From positions 186,001-250,000 of the forward strand of contig JAODTK010001344.1 of NCBI GenBank assembly GCA_026419785.1: a DNA stretch of 64,000 nt, written 5' to 3'. Numbering within the stretch: position 1 is the stretch's first letter; each line of letters opens with the position of its first letter. The DNA is from Sclerodactyla briareus. Lineage: Eukaryota > Echinodermata > Holothuroidea > Dendrochirotida > Sclerodactylidae. This document shows positions 1 to 10,900 of the stretch, in pieces. Under the pieces are notes generated by a model, which saw only the letters and a list, made by a program, of their open reading frames with translations, searched no databases and was not told the DNA's origin. The position numbers and the translations under genes are program-made.

Positions 1-299
1 AGAAGATATGGTTCATCATAATGAACATCCGAATGATGTCTCAGTACAAAAAGCTGAAAAAAAAGTTGCCGTCAAGCAGTTGATATTGAATGGCTCCAAC
101 TACAGTTGAGTTCATGCACACAAAGGTAATGATCAAACAAGCACTTCAAGATTAACCATTTTAAGTCTTCATTATTAAGGTTCAAAGTTGTTCTAAAACC
201 TTAATCAGCCTGTTTTCCAAAACTCGGAATTGTTATGATAATTCTGTACAAGTTATTGATTATCTTTGCTCTTTTGATCACTTTGTATGCCCCGAAACA
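1..299. other. AT-rich non-coding DNA, nothing recognised
   Basis: No open frame, splice-bounded exon or repeat could be supported here. If the SSADH exon at 1,434 belongs to a gene entering from the left, this is probably intron sequence of that gene. Confidence 0.5.
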
Positions 300-575
300 C
301 TCATTAAGAATATAATAATAATACATTGATAATAATAATAATAACGAAAACAAAACAATAATGACAATAACTTGATGATGGATGAGAACAAACAGCTAGA
401 AAACTCATTGAGTAATCAGAATAATAATTGGAGGGAGAACACAGTCAGCCACTGAAAACTCATTGATAATAATAATAGTAACGATGACAACAACAATCAT
501 GACGATAACGATACATTGATGATGGATGAGAACACAGAGCCAGCTATGAACACTAATTAATAAGATAATTAGGGA
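300..575. repeat. AAT-rich direct repeat, two copies of about 125 bp
   Basis: Two imperfect copies follow each other. Each has an AATAATAAT stretch, then a GATGATGGATGAGAACA block and a variant of AACTCATTGA. The block occurs near 374 and again near 521. The region is low in complexity and non-coding. Confidence 0.65.
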
Positions 576-1169
576 GAGTAGTATATTCTAAAATAGTGCT
601 GCATCTCCTATCAAATCCCATCAGATTTTTAAATCTGCTGGTTGCATACGTTGAATGGATATTCTTTTTTAATTTCAATTTGAAGGATTATGATTCGTTG
701 AAATTGAGCTGGATACTGAACCTTCACAATCCGCCGTGCAGAGCGGAAACAGCAGCTTCGGTTTAATTTGGCTTCAACTGCAGCATTCTTGAATAAATCT
801 CATTTTTGGTATTGTAAGAGGATATTTGAAATAGTGAAAGTTCCTATAATTGTAAGTTTCTAAATATGACCAAAAAATTTGGAGTGATTTTTGCTAATGA
901 GTCGGGGTGCTCCCATCCATGTCAACGATCTGTGTGCTACTGATGATTGAAATCGCCGTCACTAAAATTGTAATGAGCAAGAAATTCCAACTTTTGGGAT
1001 TTGTCAAATGAAGTATGCGGACGATATTTGGTAATATCTGACTGGGTATGTACGGAAAAGGCGAAGCTACCTCAATCATCTGATTTAGATGTACGGGAGT
1101 CGGCCACCTCATAGTCACACTACTGCGCCAATTAATTGCTATGAAACATCATCATTTTATGATTCAGGT
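576..1169. other. Non-coding, probable intron
   Basis: AT-rich sequence without a convincing exon. A minus-strand open frame at 894-1,118 has no recognisable protein features and no splice context, so I treat it as chance. Confidence 0.45.
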
Positions 1170-1400
1170 TCAAACGCAGAAATGAAATGTTTGCCAAACA
1201 ATGAAATAAATGACATCAACTTTCTGGGTTGTCCGAGGTGATGTCGCGTTATCCGGCAATTGGGATCTCCCCAATTTCTCTGCATAATGGACCAAACTTT
1301 GGAAGCCTATAACTCCACATGGGAACATCGTAGTGAAATGGGGTTGGGACCTATAGATACAGTTTTCCACTCCATCGATATTAACCTCTGTTGTAGCAAG
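1170..1400 (-). repeat. Inverted fragment of the repeat found at 22.34-22.58 kb
   Basis: Read on the minus strand, this stretch matches the sequence upstream of the DIRS left terminus. Shared blocks include CAATTGGGAT, a GGTTGTC-type block followed by GGTGA(C/T)GTC, and a CTATAGATACAGTTTT(C)C block that matches the reverse complement of 22,826-22,850. The DIRS terminal sequence itself is absent. This is therefore a separate repeat that also lies beside the DIRS end. It stops about 35 bases before the splice acceptor of the SSADH exon. Confidence 0.6.
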
Positions 1401-1433
1401 CCTGAAGTTGTCCTTACCCTTTTCACATTTCAG

Positions 1434-1690
1434 GGTAGACAGCGGAGAAGCGATAGCCAAGCTAACACTTGTAGCCATGGTCTAGCGGGATACTTCTACT
1501 CTCAGGACTTCGCAGGCCTGGCGTGTGGCAGAGCGACTGGAGGTGGGGATGGTCGGCATCAACGAGGTCGCCCTATCGATGGCTCCGATGGCCTTCGGTG
1601 GCGTCAAGGGCGTATGGACGGGTAGCGGGGGTCAACGATGGATTGGACGAGTACATGGAGTTGAAGTTTCTCTGCTTTGGAGGGATTTGA
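1434..1690 (+). CDS. ALDH5A1: Succinate-semialdehyde dehydrogenase, last exon
   Basis: This exon encodes the C-terminal end of SSADH, the mitochondrial NAD-dependent enzyme that oxidises succinate semialdehyde to succinate in GABA breakdown. A pyrimidine-rich tract ending in TTTCAG precedes position 1,434. The peptide then reads VDSGEAIA, GLAGYFYSQD, VAERLEVGMVGIN, FGGVK and, at the end, DEYMELKFLCFGGI followed by TGA at 1,688-1,690. Order, spacing and length (about 86 residues) match the last exon of animal ALDH5A1. The FGGVK and GMVG(I/V)N blocks are typical of the aldehyde dehydrogenase fold. The catalytic Cys and Glu lie in earlier exons, which must be left of the window. The frame changes three times (near 1,455, 1,515 and 1,595). 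The protein is otherwise well conserved, so I favour base-calling errors over a pseudogene, but a decayed copy is possible. Confidence 0.85.
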
Positions 1691-2120
1691 CGAGACAAGA
1701 AAACCCAAACAAAACAGGCCATATCAACGGGACATGTACAATGAAGTCAAACCAAGAGGAAGGCAGTTGTCTATATCGGAAGCCTTCTGATTGAGTACTT
1801 GTTCTTCCATAAAACCAAATGTCCATAGAATTTCTTCAACACATTCCTATCACTTGGTGTTTTACTTTTCATGTGGTTCAATTATTTTATTGTTAAACAT
1901 GTTAATACGTCAGCGATAGAACTGAGTGGTAAGCCTGAAATATTCTCCTTAATATCAGCTCCACATGAATATTTCATATCATAAACTAGTGTCTCCCTGA
2001 TTTATGATATCACCCTCATGCGCCTACAAGAGACATTTTGTCTGTTAAAGAATACACCCACCGCAATGGACGCATTCTTAGTCCTGGTCGAGTTGTGAAT
2101 CAATTTTGATCACAAATTAA
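1691..2120 (+). other. Probable 3' UTR and downstream flank of the SSADH gene
   Basis: The sequence after the SSADH stop has no conserved coding. I could not find a clear AATAAA signal in the first few hundred bases, so the transcript end is not placed. Confidence 0.4.
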
Positions 2121-2512
2121 GATTAGCTCAGTTGGTAGAGCTCCAGATCTGCAAAAGCAATGATTGCGAGTCGGAGGCCCATCGGACCCGAGACTTTTCC
2201 GCGTGCTGTTTGACAAGGCTTATCTCCTAAAATGTCCCACCTTACCCACGTGTTAAAGTACCTTGTGAGGTGACTTGTGAAGATTATCGATCGCTGTATG
2301 TGGCAGCCCCATTGGGAAGTTCCCCAGGGGACGCGATGAAGTGGGTATTGGAATGGTGCGTCGGAGAGAACAAGCAAGATGTGCGTGCTATATAGTACGG
2401 TGTGACAAGTCACTAATGATCAGGGGTAACATCTGTAAAGCACTTTGAGCATATCCTCGACGTGGAGAAGTGCTATATGAGAATGAGATTATAATATTAT
2501 TATTATTCTTAG
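2121..2512 (+). mobile_element. tRNA-derived SINE with an L2-like 3' tail
   Basis: The head contains a textbook pol III A box (TAGCTCAGTTGGTAGAG at 2,124-2,140). About 25 bases later comes a B-box-like GATTGCGAGTC. The unrelated body ends with TGTAAAGCACTTTGAGC, a GTGCTATATGAGAAT block and an ATT-repeat tail at 2,490-2,510. The AGCRCTTTGAGC...GCGCTATAT...ATTATT pattern is the 3' end style shared by L2-clade LINEs and the SINEs they mobilise. The insertion lies between the SSADH terminal exon and a LINE fragment. Confidence 0.75.
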
Positions 2513-2599
2513 GTGTAATCACACCATGTACATCGTTGCTGGCAATGGCATGCTGTAAGAGCACTATCCACTTATTTGGATCAGTGTCTGGCATGTCAC

Positions 2600-2880
2600 T
2601 AAACTATATAACAAGATATCCATCACAACGGTGCCACCGGGAAAACTGCGCTTTGCAGGCCAGTGTTTTCTCAAAGTTCCAGCATCTCATTCCCGCCATG
2701 ACGATTTCGCCATCCCCACATGCAGCCGATCATTATGGAACACTCTTCCAGGAAATGTGAGACGATGTCAGACCATCGACCATTTTGGGAACACTTCTTG
2801 CAAGCTGAGTTGGTGGTGTTATGCACAGCGCTCTGTATTCTCTCGGTAAATACCTGTAATTCTTATTAATAAATATTAGA
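2600..2880 (+). mobile_element. LINE 3' fragment (RT C-terminal end)
   Basis: The translated segment SRSLWNTLPGNVRRCQTIDHF matches the pattern near the end of L2/CR1-type reverse transcriptases, where a (P/S)xLWNxLP core is followed by an xxFK stretch. Frame and homology fade at both ends. A tail with AGCGCTCTGTATTCTCTCGG follows and is similar to L2-type 3' tails. It is a 5'-truncated, inactive copy. Confidence 0.55.
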
Positions 2881-2884
2881 TTAT

Positions 2885-4435
2885 TGTCCAGTCATCAGTG
2901 AACTTACTATTAGACCCACATTCGTCTAAATCGCTATTGCGTGTCCAATTTGAACACATTTCACAGGTCATTCTTCTTATTTTTTCTAGGCCATACTCTT
3001 TCACTTAGGCTCATGTGACCCTTTACTGACTCCTGTGCAATGTGTTGATGGTCATCTGTGGTAAGGAGTGCTATAAAGGTGCTTTGAGCGTTAGTAAATA
3101 GAAAATTGATAAGGTTTCACAGAGCAAGTGAATCGAATGTGAATATCCATGCAAAAACATTGTACATCGCTCAAAGATTTGTCATCTCGAGCGGCAAAGC
3201 AGCGATTCCAGCAATTTGCTAGCGAATTGCTTGGAAAAATCTTGACCTATTGAATCTGCTTAAAACGCTGAGCAAACACACAGCACTAGTGCTCTGGCAG
3301 ATACAGAATATTGGGCCAGCATGTTTGTAGCTGGAAAGGGAGCACATTGTGAATAGAAGTGCACTTCTCCAATACAGACTTATATCATTTGACAGGTAGT
3401 AAATACATAAATGATTATCATATTTATATTTCAATTTATTTCTGTGTAGTTTGCAGGATGTTGAGATGTTGTATTGATTTTCAAAGAGAACAAAAGGTCC
3501 ACTGGATTATTCTGTGGAATATGCATTAGCAAATTTTTACATAAAACTACTTGTGCCCACCCCTTTGAAGACCGTAGACCCTAAAATCACATGGGAACAA
3601 ACCCTAGTCATGATACACGGACTAGCAAGTATCATCTCTCATAGTATCCAGATCTTTGCAAGATTTGAATTGCCTCAGTTGCCCGTCAGCAGAATTTTCC
3701 GCAAACTGTGAAGGCGCAGTCACAATGTAATAATAAAATTATCGCTCGTCAAAACTCAATAGCACTGTTCACACATGACAATAACGTGAAATCGAGAATA
3801 TATATGTATTTATTGCAATGTCACAACCTCTTCAGCTCCCGCGTTATCGTGGGCCTGTGACTAGGGCTTAAGACCAATTATTATGAAATTGTGTATGTGG
3901 TGTGAAAACAATCTCAGGCATGGAAGTCAGCATAATATGGTGATTTGGTTTAATATGTAGTAGTACGATAATGGGAAGGTACATGAACCAACTTATATTT
4001 CAAGCATCAAAATATGGTAATCTATTTGTTGTCTATTGTATAATTCCTGCAAAATTCTAAAGTTTTGACTTTTTAAACCATGTTGGTATGGTCCCCCTTC
4101 AGTCCTCATAGAAATTCAGTCCTTAGAGTTGGGGTCACGTACCTCAAGTCTCAAGAAATTTGAACAACAATTTAGGTTACGAGAGGGTCATTCCTGTGTC
4201 GCATTAGCCTTTTTTATTTGATTTTTCACAAGTTGTCATATTCCATGAAACTTTTAGATACTACCAGGACTGGGACCAAAGGCAGACCAGTAATTTAAAA
4301 TTTGAGGGGCGGGATTGGAGGTCATTCTATGAGTTCAATGTTTGTTAGGTTTTTTTTTTGTGAATTGTGGTCCTGTGATACTACAGGCAAACTATAAATC
4401 ACCTCTGAACCCTGCTGTTATCATTTGCAACTAAC
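2885..4435. other. Non-coding, no recognised feature
   Basis: Mixed AT-rich DNA. The GAGTGCTATAAAGGTGCTTTGAGC at 3,066-3,090 faintly resembles an L2/SINE tail. The open frames at 3,219-3,434 and 3,514-3,711 have no recognisable features. Confidence 0.4.
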
Positions 4436-4439
4436 AAAT

Positions 4440-4960
4440 AGCTCTTGTTTGACCTCTGTGATCAGGGTGGTTGAGACTAGTCAACTTCACTATGGAAATT
4501 CTCTATGCTGGGAGCTCCCCCACTAACCAATTATCTCGGCTACAAAGAGTTCAGGACCCAGCTGCCCGTGTAGTTCCCAGGGTTGAGAAATTTACAATGT
4601 TCCTACCCCCCCTATCCCTGAGAGATCTACACTGGTTGGCTATTCCTCAGCGTATCGACCATAAGGTTCACATCATTTTCATTTGTGCTATCAAGCTGGT
4701 ACTCCAGCCTATTTACATGATTTGCTACACACACATATTCAACACATACCTGTTCGCTCCCATCTTCAACATTCAACTTCAGGTTCCCAGGACTCGAACA
4801 AAAACAGCATTGAACGTGCTCATTAACTTTTGTTCCTTCCCGCTTATGGAACTTCTTTCAGTTGATTTGAGGTCTCTATCGATCTTTTCAGACATCTGAA
4901 AACTTCTCATTTTTCCCATTCCATGTTTCCACTGCACTCTCAAGACCGTAAAGCTCATTG
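4440..4960 (+). mobile_element. L2/CR1-clade LINE, RT C-terminal fragment
   Basis: The peptide from 4,471 contains LSRLQRVQDPAARVV, then LRDLHWLAIPQRIDHKV and VPRTRTKTA. These are the diagnostic C-terminal blocks of L2-type LINE polymerases (LQxVQNxAAR, LHWLPVxxRIxFK, then VPRxRTK). An upstream piece in another frame reads TSQLHYGNSL, the counterpart of the S-x-LDYCNSL block. Downstream, an IFRHLKTSHF segment corresponds to the usual FKxxLKTHLF end. Several frameshifts and the missing 5' part show a dead, truncated copy. Confidence 0.8.
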
Positions 4961-5339
4961 AACACAACGCTTTTTGTTGGAGTTTGCAATATTCGACTAG
5001 GTATTATTATATGACTAGTTATTATTATATGCTAATACCTCGAGAACAGCCCCCAAATTTTTGAAAAAACTCAACTGAAATCCACTTGCAGACTGCTTGT
5101 TTCGCTGTCCCAGCCTCAGTTCAGGAATATATACACACATATACAACAAGATGTACTGTGATGAGATTTATGCATTTATTGATTAGAAAAGTCACATCAA
5201 TCAAGAAGTCCAACTGTATTAATAATTATAATAAAATAGCACCTCCATTATCATTGAGAGAAAACAAGAAAGGTCATTACAACTATACTGTTGACTGGAG
5301 ATATTACGGGTCTTGGATCTAAGTGGTCTTACCGGATGG

Positions 5340-5475
5340 TCACAACATAGTCTTCCACTACTCAGAGGAAGGTCATTACATGGGCATTAAAACTAGTGCT
5401 CCATGATGAGGTCATTACATGGGCATTAAAACTAGTCTCCATGAATGAGGTCATTACAACTAGTCTCAAAATCGA
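5340..5475. repeat. Short tandem repeat, unit about 50 bp, 2.5 copies
   Basis: The phrase GGTCATTACATGGGCATTAA followed by AACTAGT occurs twice (near 5,370 and 5,410), and a shortened third copy (GAGGTCATTACAACTAGTC) follows near 5,448. Coding content is absent. Confidence 0.75.
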
Positions 5476-5479
5476 GTCA

Positions 5480-6950
5480 CTACAGAGGAGTCCTCCCATA
5501 CAAAGAATGATGCACATCCGCTACATGTTTCTGCCTAAACGTGAAGCAACAACCCTTCACCTTTACATTTATTAACAATATAGATTTATGAATTCTCACG
5601 ATGTCTGAGAACAGAGGACCTACACCAAAGTGAATGGATTAGATATCCGTAGAGGATCTCTCTGAAATTGAAATGCATTAACTGGGTGGCCTTTTTTGAT
5701 GTTCTGACGCATTTCAGTATAGTCGATATAGTTACCTCAGATCTGCTAGTTTTTACAAGTCTGGCCTGTTTGGGTCACACACCAGTTCTGGCCGACATAT
5801 AAGCTCACTATGGTAACAACTTACAAAAGTCAGTTAAATGTGTTCATAAAGCCATAAACATACATATAATATAATTACATATCAGGCCATTTTTCGCTAG
5901 GGGGTGTCCAGAATTTATCAAGATTATGTGGGGTTTTATAGTAGCCGATTTTAGTGCATGATTTGTCTCCAACCAGAGACACTGCACACATCATTGTAAA
6001 TAATCCATGTTGGTATATAAGTAAATACGTTGGACACTAGTACAGAATGTTTTAAAGATCAAATCATCTTCGACCCTCTCACTCAGCCTTGAAATAAAAC
6101 AACTTGATTTGTCTCAAACTAGCCGAGGGGAACATAAATAACTACTAAGTTGGCGGCAAATGCCTATTATATATCTTGCCTTGATTAGCAAGAGGCAAGG
6201 TCCCCACTCAGCATCTGGTAGAAGGATCAATGCTAATTAAACGCCATGCCAAGTAGTTCTGGTGGATGGCATCAATACCAACTCTCTTTTCTGAGCTGAG
6301 ACGCAGCAATCGCCAGCTGAGGCAATCTTGTCGTCTAGCTACAAGACTTCGGTTCTCGCCCTATTTGTGGGGGGAATCTACAAAACAGGACGGGTCCGTG
6401 AATCTGAACTACAAATACCACCCCCAATATTCCACACAGGTCGCATTCCCCGAGTACTGGGCTGGCAACCCATCGCCCCTCTCTTTTTACAAGCTTCCAT
6501 TGAACGTTTCGCTACTATAAAATTATCAACGATTCATGTGAGAACAGTTTGTGGCTGCTACTCTCTGTTAAGCGTTCTTCAGGAACAGTTTGGAGTGATT
6601 CTTTGGATGACATATGTTCAGTCAATTTTGGTGGTGCATGGTAGAAGGGTAAGTTTCTGGAGAGCGTGGAGATGGTGGAGGGCACACTGTAGGGATGAGC
6701 CCATCCTTGGTGTTTACAATTAATGAGAGAATGGCAAAAATTGGCATGGGACATTGGCTGTTCACCTTTCATTATGTGAAGTATATTTTCACTACCGCCG
6801 ACTCAACTACACATCCCTACAAACAGGTCATCACAATACATAGTAAACTGATTAATTTGGTTTTTTTCAAAGAGAGGGGCAGTTTGAAAACGGGCTGTAA
6901 TGACATTGCTAGTGAAGAATCTCATCTGTTTAGTGGTGATGCACGGCCCC
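5480..6950. other. Non-coding or unassigned
   Basis: Overlapping plus-strand open frames at 6,266-6,723 end near a donor-like AGGGTAAGTTTC at 6,648. The protein is not recognisable and no acceptor was convincing. I see no other feature. Confidence 0.35.
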
Positions 6951-6954
6951 GTAA

Positions 6955-7195
6955 ACGGTGAACCTGGCTTATTGAAGAACCTATTGAACTGCTTTGACCG
7001 AAACATTTGAACTGCATTATTGTAAGAACGATGGAACTGGCTTATTGAAGAAACGATTTGAACTGGCGTCTTGAAGAAACCATGACCTGGCTTATTTTGA
7101 AGAAAACGATTGAACGGCTTATTGAAGAAACGATGGTACTGGCTTATTGATAAACGATGAGGCCGTTTATATTGAAGAAGACGATGAATAGATAA
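6955..7195. repeat. Minisatellite, unit about 30 bp
   Basis: Six to seven degenerate copies of a TGAACTGGCTTATTGAAGAA block followed by ACGA. Copies vary mainly by one- or two-base gains and losses. It abuts the next minisatellite after about 100 bases of unrelated sequence. Confidence 0.85.
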
Positions 7196-7299
7196 TCAGT
7201 CTATTTCATCGAACCCCGAATGTCTCTCCTGGAAGCTCGTACAGTTTAACATCATGTTTAATACTGTTTGTGAAGTGTCATTGCACCTATATCCACCTT

Positions 7300-7930
7300 C
7301 GATGATAGCTATTAAATACTCTGCTGGGAAAATCCTTATATCAATAACTACAGATCTCTGCCTGACCCAGCCCACCAGGCACTCTAGTTGGGAATAGATA
7401 TCAATAACATCTCCCCGGACCCGAGCATTTCTGCTGGGGAATCGATATCCATGAACATACATCCCTGACCCCGTACATTCTGCTGGGAATAGATACATGA
7501 CATACAGCCCGCCCCCATGGCATTCTTCTGGAAGAATATCAATGAACATAACATCCCCAGCCCAGCACAGGGCATTCTGCGGGGAAACATATCCAGTACA
7601 TACATCCCGGACCCCACATCCCACAGGGCATTCGCTGTGTAAATACTTATCCATGTTGCATATCCTGACCCCATCATACACAGGGCATTCTGCGGGTAAA
7701 TACTATCATTGAACATACATCCCTGACTCCAGCCCCATACAGGGCATTCAGCTGGGGAAATAACATATCAATGCCCATACATCCCTGACCCCCAGCCCAC
7801 ACAGGGCATTCGCTGGTGAAATACATATCCAGGAACATACCTCCCTGACCCAGCCCACATAGGGCATTCTGCTAGGGAAATACATATCAATGAAATCTAT
7901 CTGACCCGAGTCATCACATCGGGAGAAAAG
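7300..7930. repeat. Minisatellite, unit about 57 bp, about 11 copies
   Basis: The unit contains ACATACATCCCTGACCCC, AGCCCACACAGGGCATTC and TGCTGGGGAAATACATATC. The GGGCATTC core recurs near 7,571, 7,626, 7,685, 7,742, 7,805 and 7,862, and more diverged copies extend left to about 7,310. Open frames across it on both strands are repeat translations, not genes. Confidence 0.9.
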
Positions 7931-7934
7931 AAAA

Positions 7935-10900
7935 GACACTAAGGTACTTCTTCGTTCAGCTAAAATAAATAGAATAGTTTTTTGTCACTATAACCATGCT
8001 ATCTGTGTATTGTTGCTCTGTGTATCATATGCAAATACTCTTAGTTCTCCAGAACGAGCTTTTTTTCCAACAGAAGAGGTACTTATAACGCTGGTACAGT
8101 CTCTTATCATTACCTTATTTCGACTTGGCTATTGCTAATCCTGTTAGAACGTGACATACAAAGTTGATTAAAGCACAAAATTCACGAGCGCCCTGGCTTA
8201 CCACGATCGCCTTAGCGCTCCTGTGCACAACCCATAGTTTGCGCGGTAATATCCGTTTATATCATGCAAAACATGATATCATAATTGGTCAGAACATTAC
8301 CAACTACGGTAACTTACTAATGTCAAGTGTCCTCAAAAAACCGACCCAAAAATTGCAATGTAAAGGATATTAAAAAATTGCATACAATTAAGACAACTTT
8401 GTGAGGAAAAATAGATATTGTACCAAGATTCGTCAAAAAAATCAATGCATAACGTGATACATTTAAAATCATACTTGAACTGATTGAAATCGATATTCAA
8501 ATGCTCCCCCTCTCATCACCCCACTCCTCCCACCCTGCAGTCACCCCCCCCCCCTCCTCCACCAGCTTCAAATTGCCCCCCCTCCCCTCCTTCCACCCTG
8601 CCCAACACCACAATGAACAAATTTATTAGTCCTCTTCCACACACATACCGAGAGGAGTCAGTGATTCTAACCCTGCGTCAGAATCGATCATTATTTTAGT
8701 CCTCGGGAACCTTTAGGGCAAGTAAACGTAAAGCCACTAGACAGAAGCGTTACACCATTTACGCCAGTGTTACAGTTCTGCAGTTACAACATGACAATGT
8801 CCTCCCAACTCAACGATCTCATGTGTAAAGCATGACATACCTCGATTTATTTCACCGCCGAAGATTACCAAGAGTGTCAGCAGTTTATTGTGGAGAAATA
8901 ACAGATTCATTCTGATCGAACTAATATATAGGACCAAGATCCACGCATAATCCACATTTTCAATTTTCTTGTTGTGGAGTACTCACCTATTGTTTAGGAA
9001 GTTCCATAATGATGCTATATTAGGTCATTTTAGGTGGCACCGTCTGGTAGTACTACTACCCATTGGAATTTCGCTTTGTTAGAGTGAACCCCCCCCAAGC
9101 ACAATCAGTCCCATTCTAATGTATCCAGTATTCAGACATTCAGGTTGGAATTTGATGCCCTGCAGCTTACCAATTGTACTACTGCAGAAAACCTATTATT
9201 ATCCGCGCCTCACCTCCAGAGAGTTTACAACAAATCTCGCAACAAGGACAACCTCTTGGCACACTCTCACTAAACATATTTTTCACAATTTGTGTTGATG
9301 CCACCTGTTTTTTTTTTTTCTAATGGAAACAAAAGGCCAGTATAACAGCCGGCCTATGTTTAAAACTGACACAACATAAGTCCACGTTTTCTAAATGTCC
9401 CAAGACAAAAAGCTTATCTGTCCCCCCCCCCCCATCCCCGTTACAGTAGTTGCTAATTGAGGGGAACGTCAGTTCCCTAGTGTTCAGGGCTGTATGATGG
9501 AGGGCTCATTGACTGTGAATATTACCATAGCAACATTTGCTAACCCTTCTGTGATTCCTTAACTGTTCTGACATTCTAGGTTTGGTGAGTTCACAGGGGT
9601 TTTTTCAACTCTTTGGTCACAAGCTGAAAATTGGCCAAAATAGCAATTTTAACAAATTTACTAATTCTCATCATAACGACCCACAATCTACACCAAAACA
9701 TCAGAATCGCCGTAAGGAAGCTGCCACCAAATTCAGCTCGATCATCCAAGTGCTGTGACTTATCTGTCTTCAATAAGGCTTATCAGACTGTGGCCCTCTG
9801 TTGACCTCAGATGACTCGTGATCTACGCCATGAACTCGATCATTACGAAATCTTATTTTGATCCATCAGGTGGGGTCGAGTAATCCTGTTCACGGCCAGA
9901 TCAGCACATAATGACACACATATTGTCTGAACGCATAATACATGAGGCCTCTGACTATGGTCGAGGAACAAACAATCGCCAGGCTCCTTTAACATAATCG
10001 ACCAATGACTCATCATTTTACTATGACCCGAATGATTTATTATCGATGAAGGTCAAGAAATAACAAGTGCATGAAGAGTCGAGTGGGATTCAGGTAGTTA
10101 CCGGTAATTGTGAGGTATATAAAACTCTCTCTCTGACCCTCAGTCTATGGTTGTAAGTGCAGAACATAAAAGAGGGATTTGTGCAGATTCTCATTAGATC
10201 GAAAAATGTTTGATGTTCGCAGAAATCTAGGCCCGTAAAATGTTTAGAATTCACCCCTATCCCTTGTGAAGATCAGGAGATGCATGTTATATACAGATGA
10301 CTGTACATATATATACAAACAATCAATGCAAGATTTCATCAGTTGAATAGAACAAAGTTTGATCGCTTCAACACAAATTAAAATATACATGGACTAAGGA
10401 TAATTGAAAAGCACTCATTATCTTCTTGACTTTGTTTGGAATGTAAGTTTACATGGCCAAACTTGTCACAAAAGTCACATGCTAATAGGTTATACAGTTA
10501 TAGTATCCTTTTTTTAGACTGTTGGTCACTTTACTTCATGGAAACATGCAATAGCAACTTTTCATGGAAACTTTCTTGCATTATGAGTAATAGGCCCTAT
10601 CAGTCAAATTCATGTGACAGCGCTTTGTCAAATGAAATGTTGAGGATATTTATTTTCGTGGTTTTCAGCCGGGCAGGTGGAAAAACAAAGAAATTAAAAA
10701 ATTGACCAATTCAAATTTACAACCATTTACTTATCCTCTCCCAAATTACACCCTCAAGAAATTAAGCAACGACCCATGATGTGAGGCTTATTTAACGCTT
10801 CAGAATATACAGCAATAAATATCATGAAAACTTCAAATGTTGACGAGGTATTCGTTTGTTCAATAGACCCTTACAAAATGATTCATCAAATATCTTACAA

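Noticed and set aside
6266-6723. Overlapping plus-strand open frames ending near a donor-like GGGTAAGT
   Set aside because: No recognisable protein family, two competing frames and no clear acceptor upstream.
7196-7939. Cysteine-rich open frames over the 7.3-7.9 kb repeat
   Set aside because: They are translations of a minisatellite, and both strands give similar open frames.
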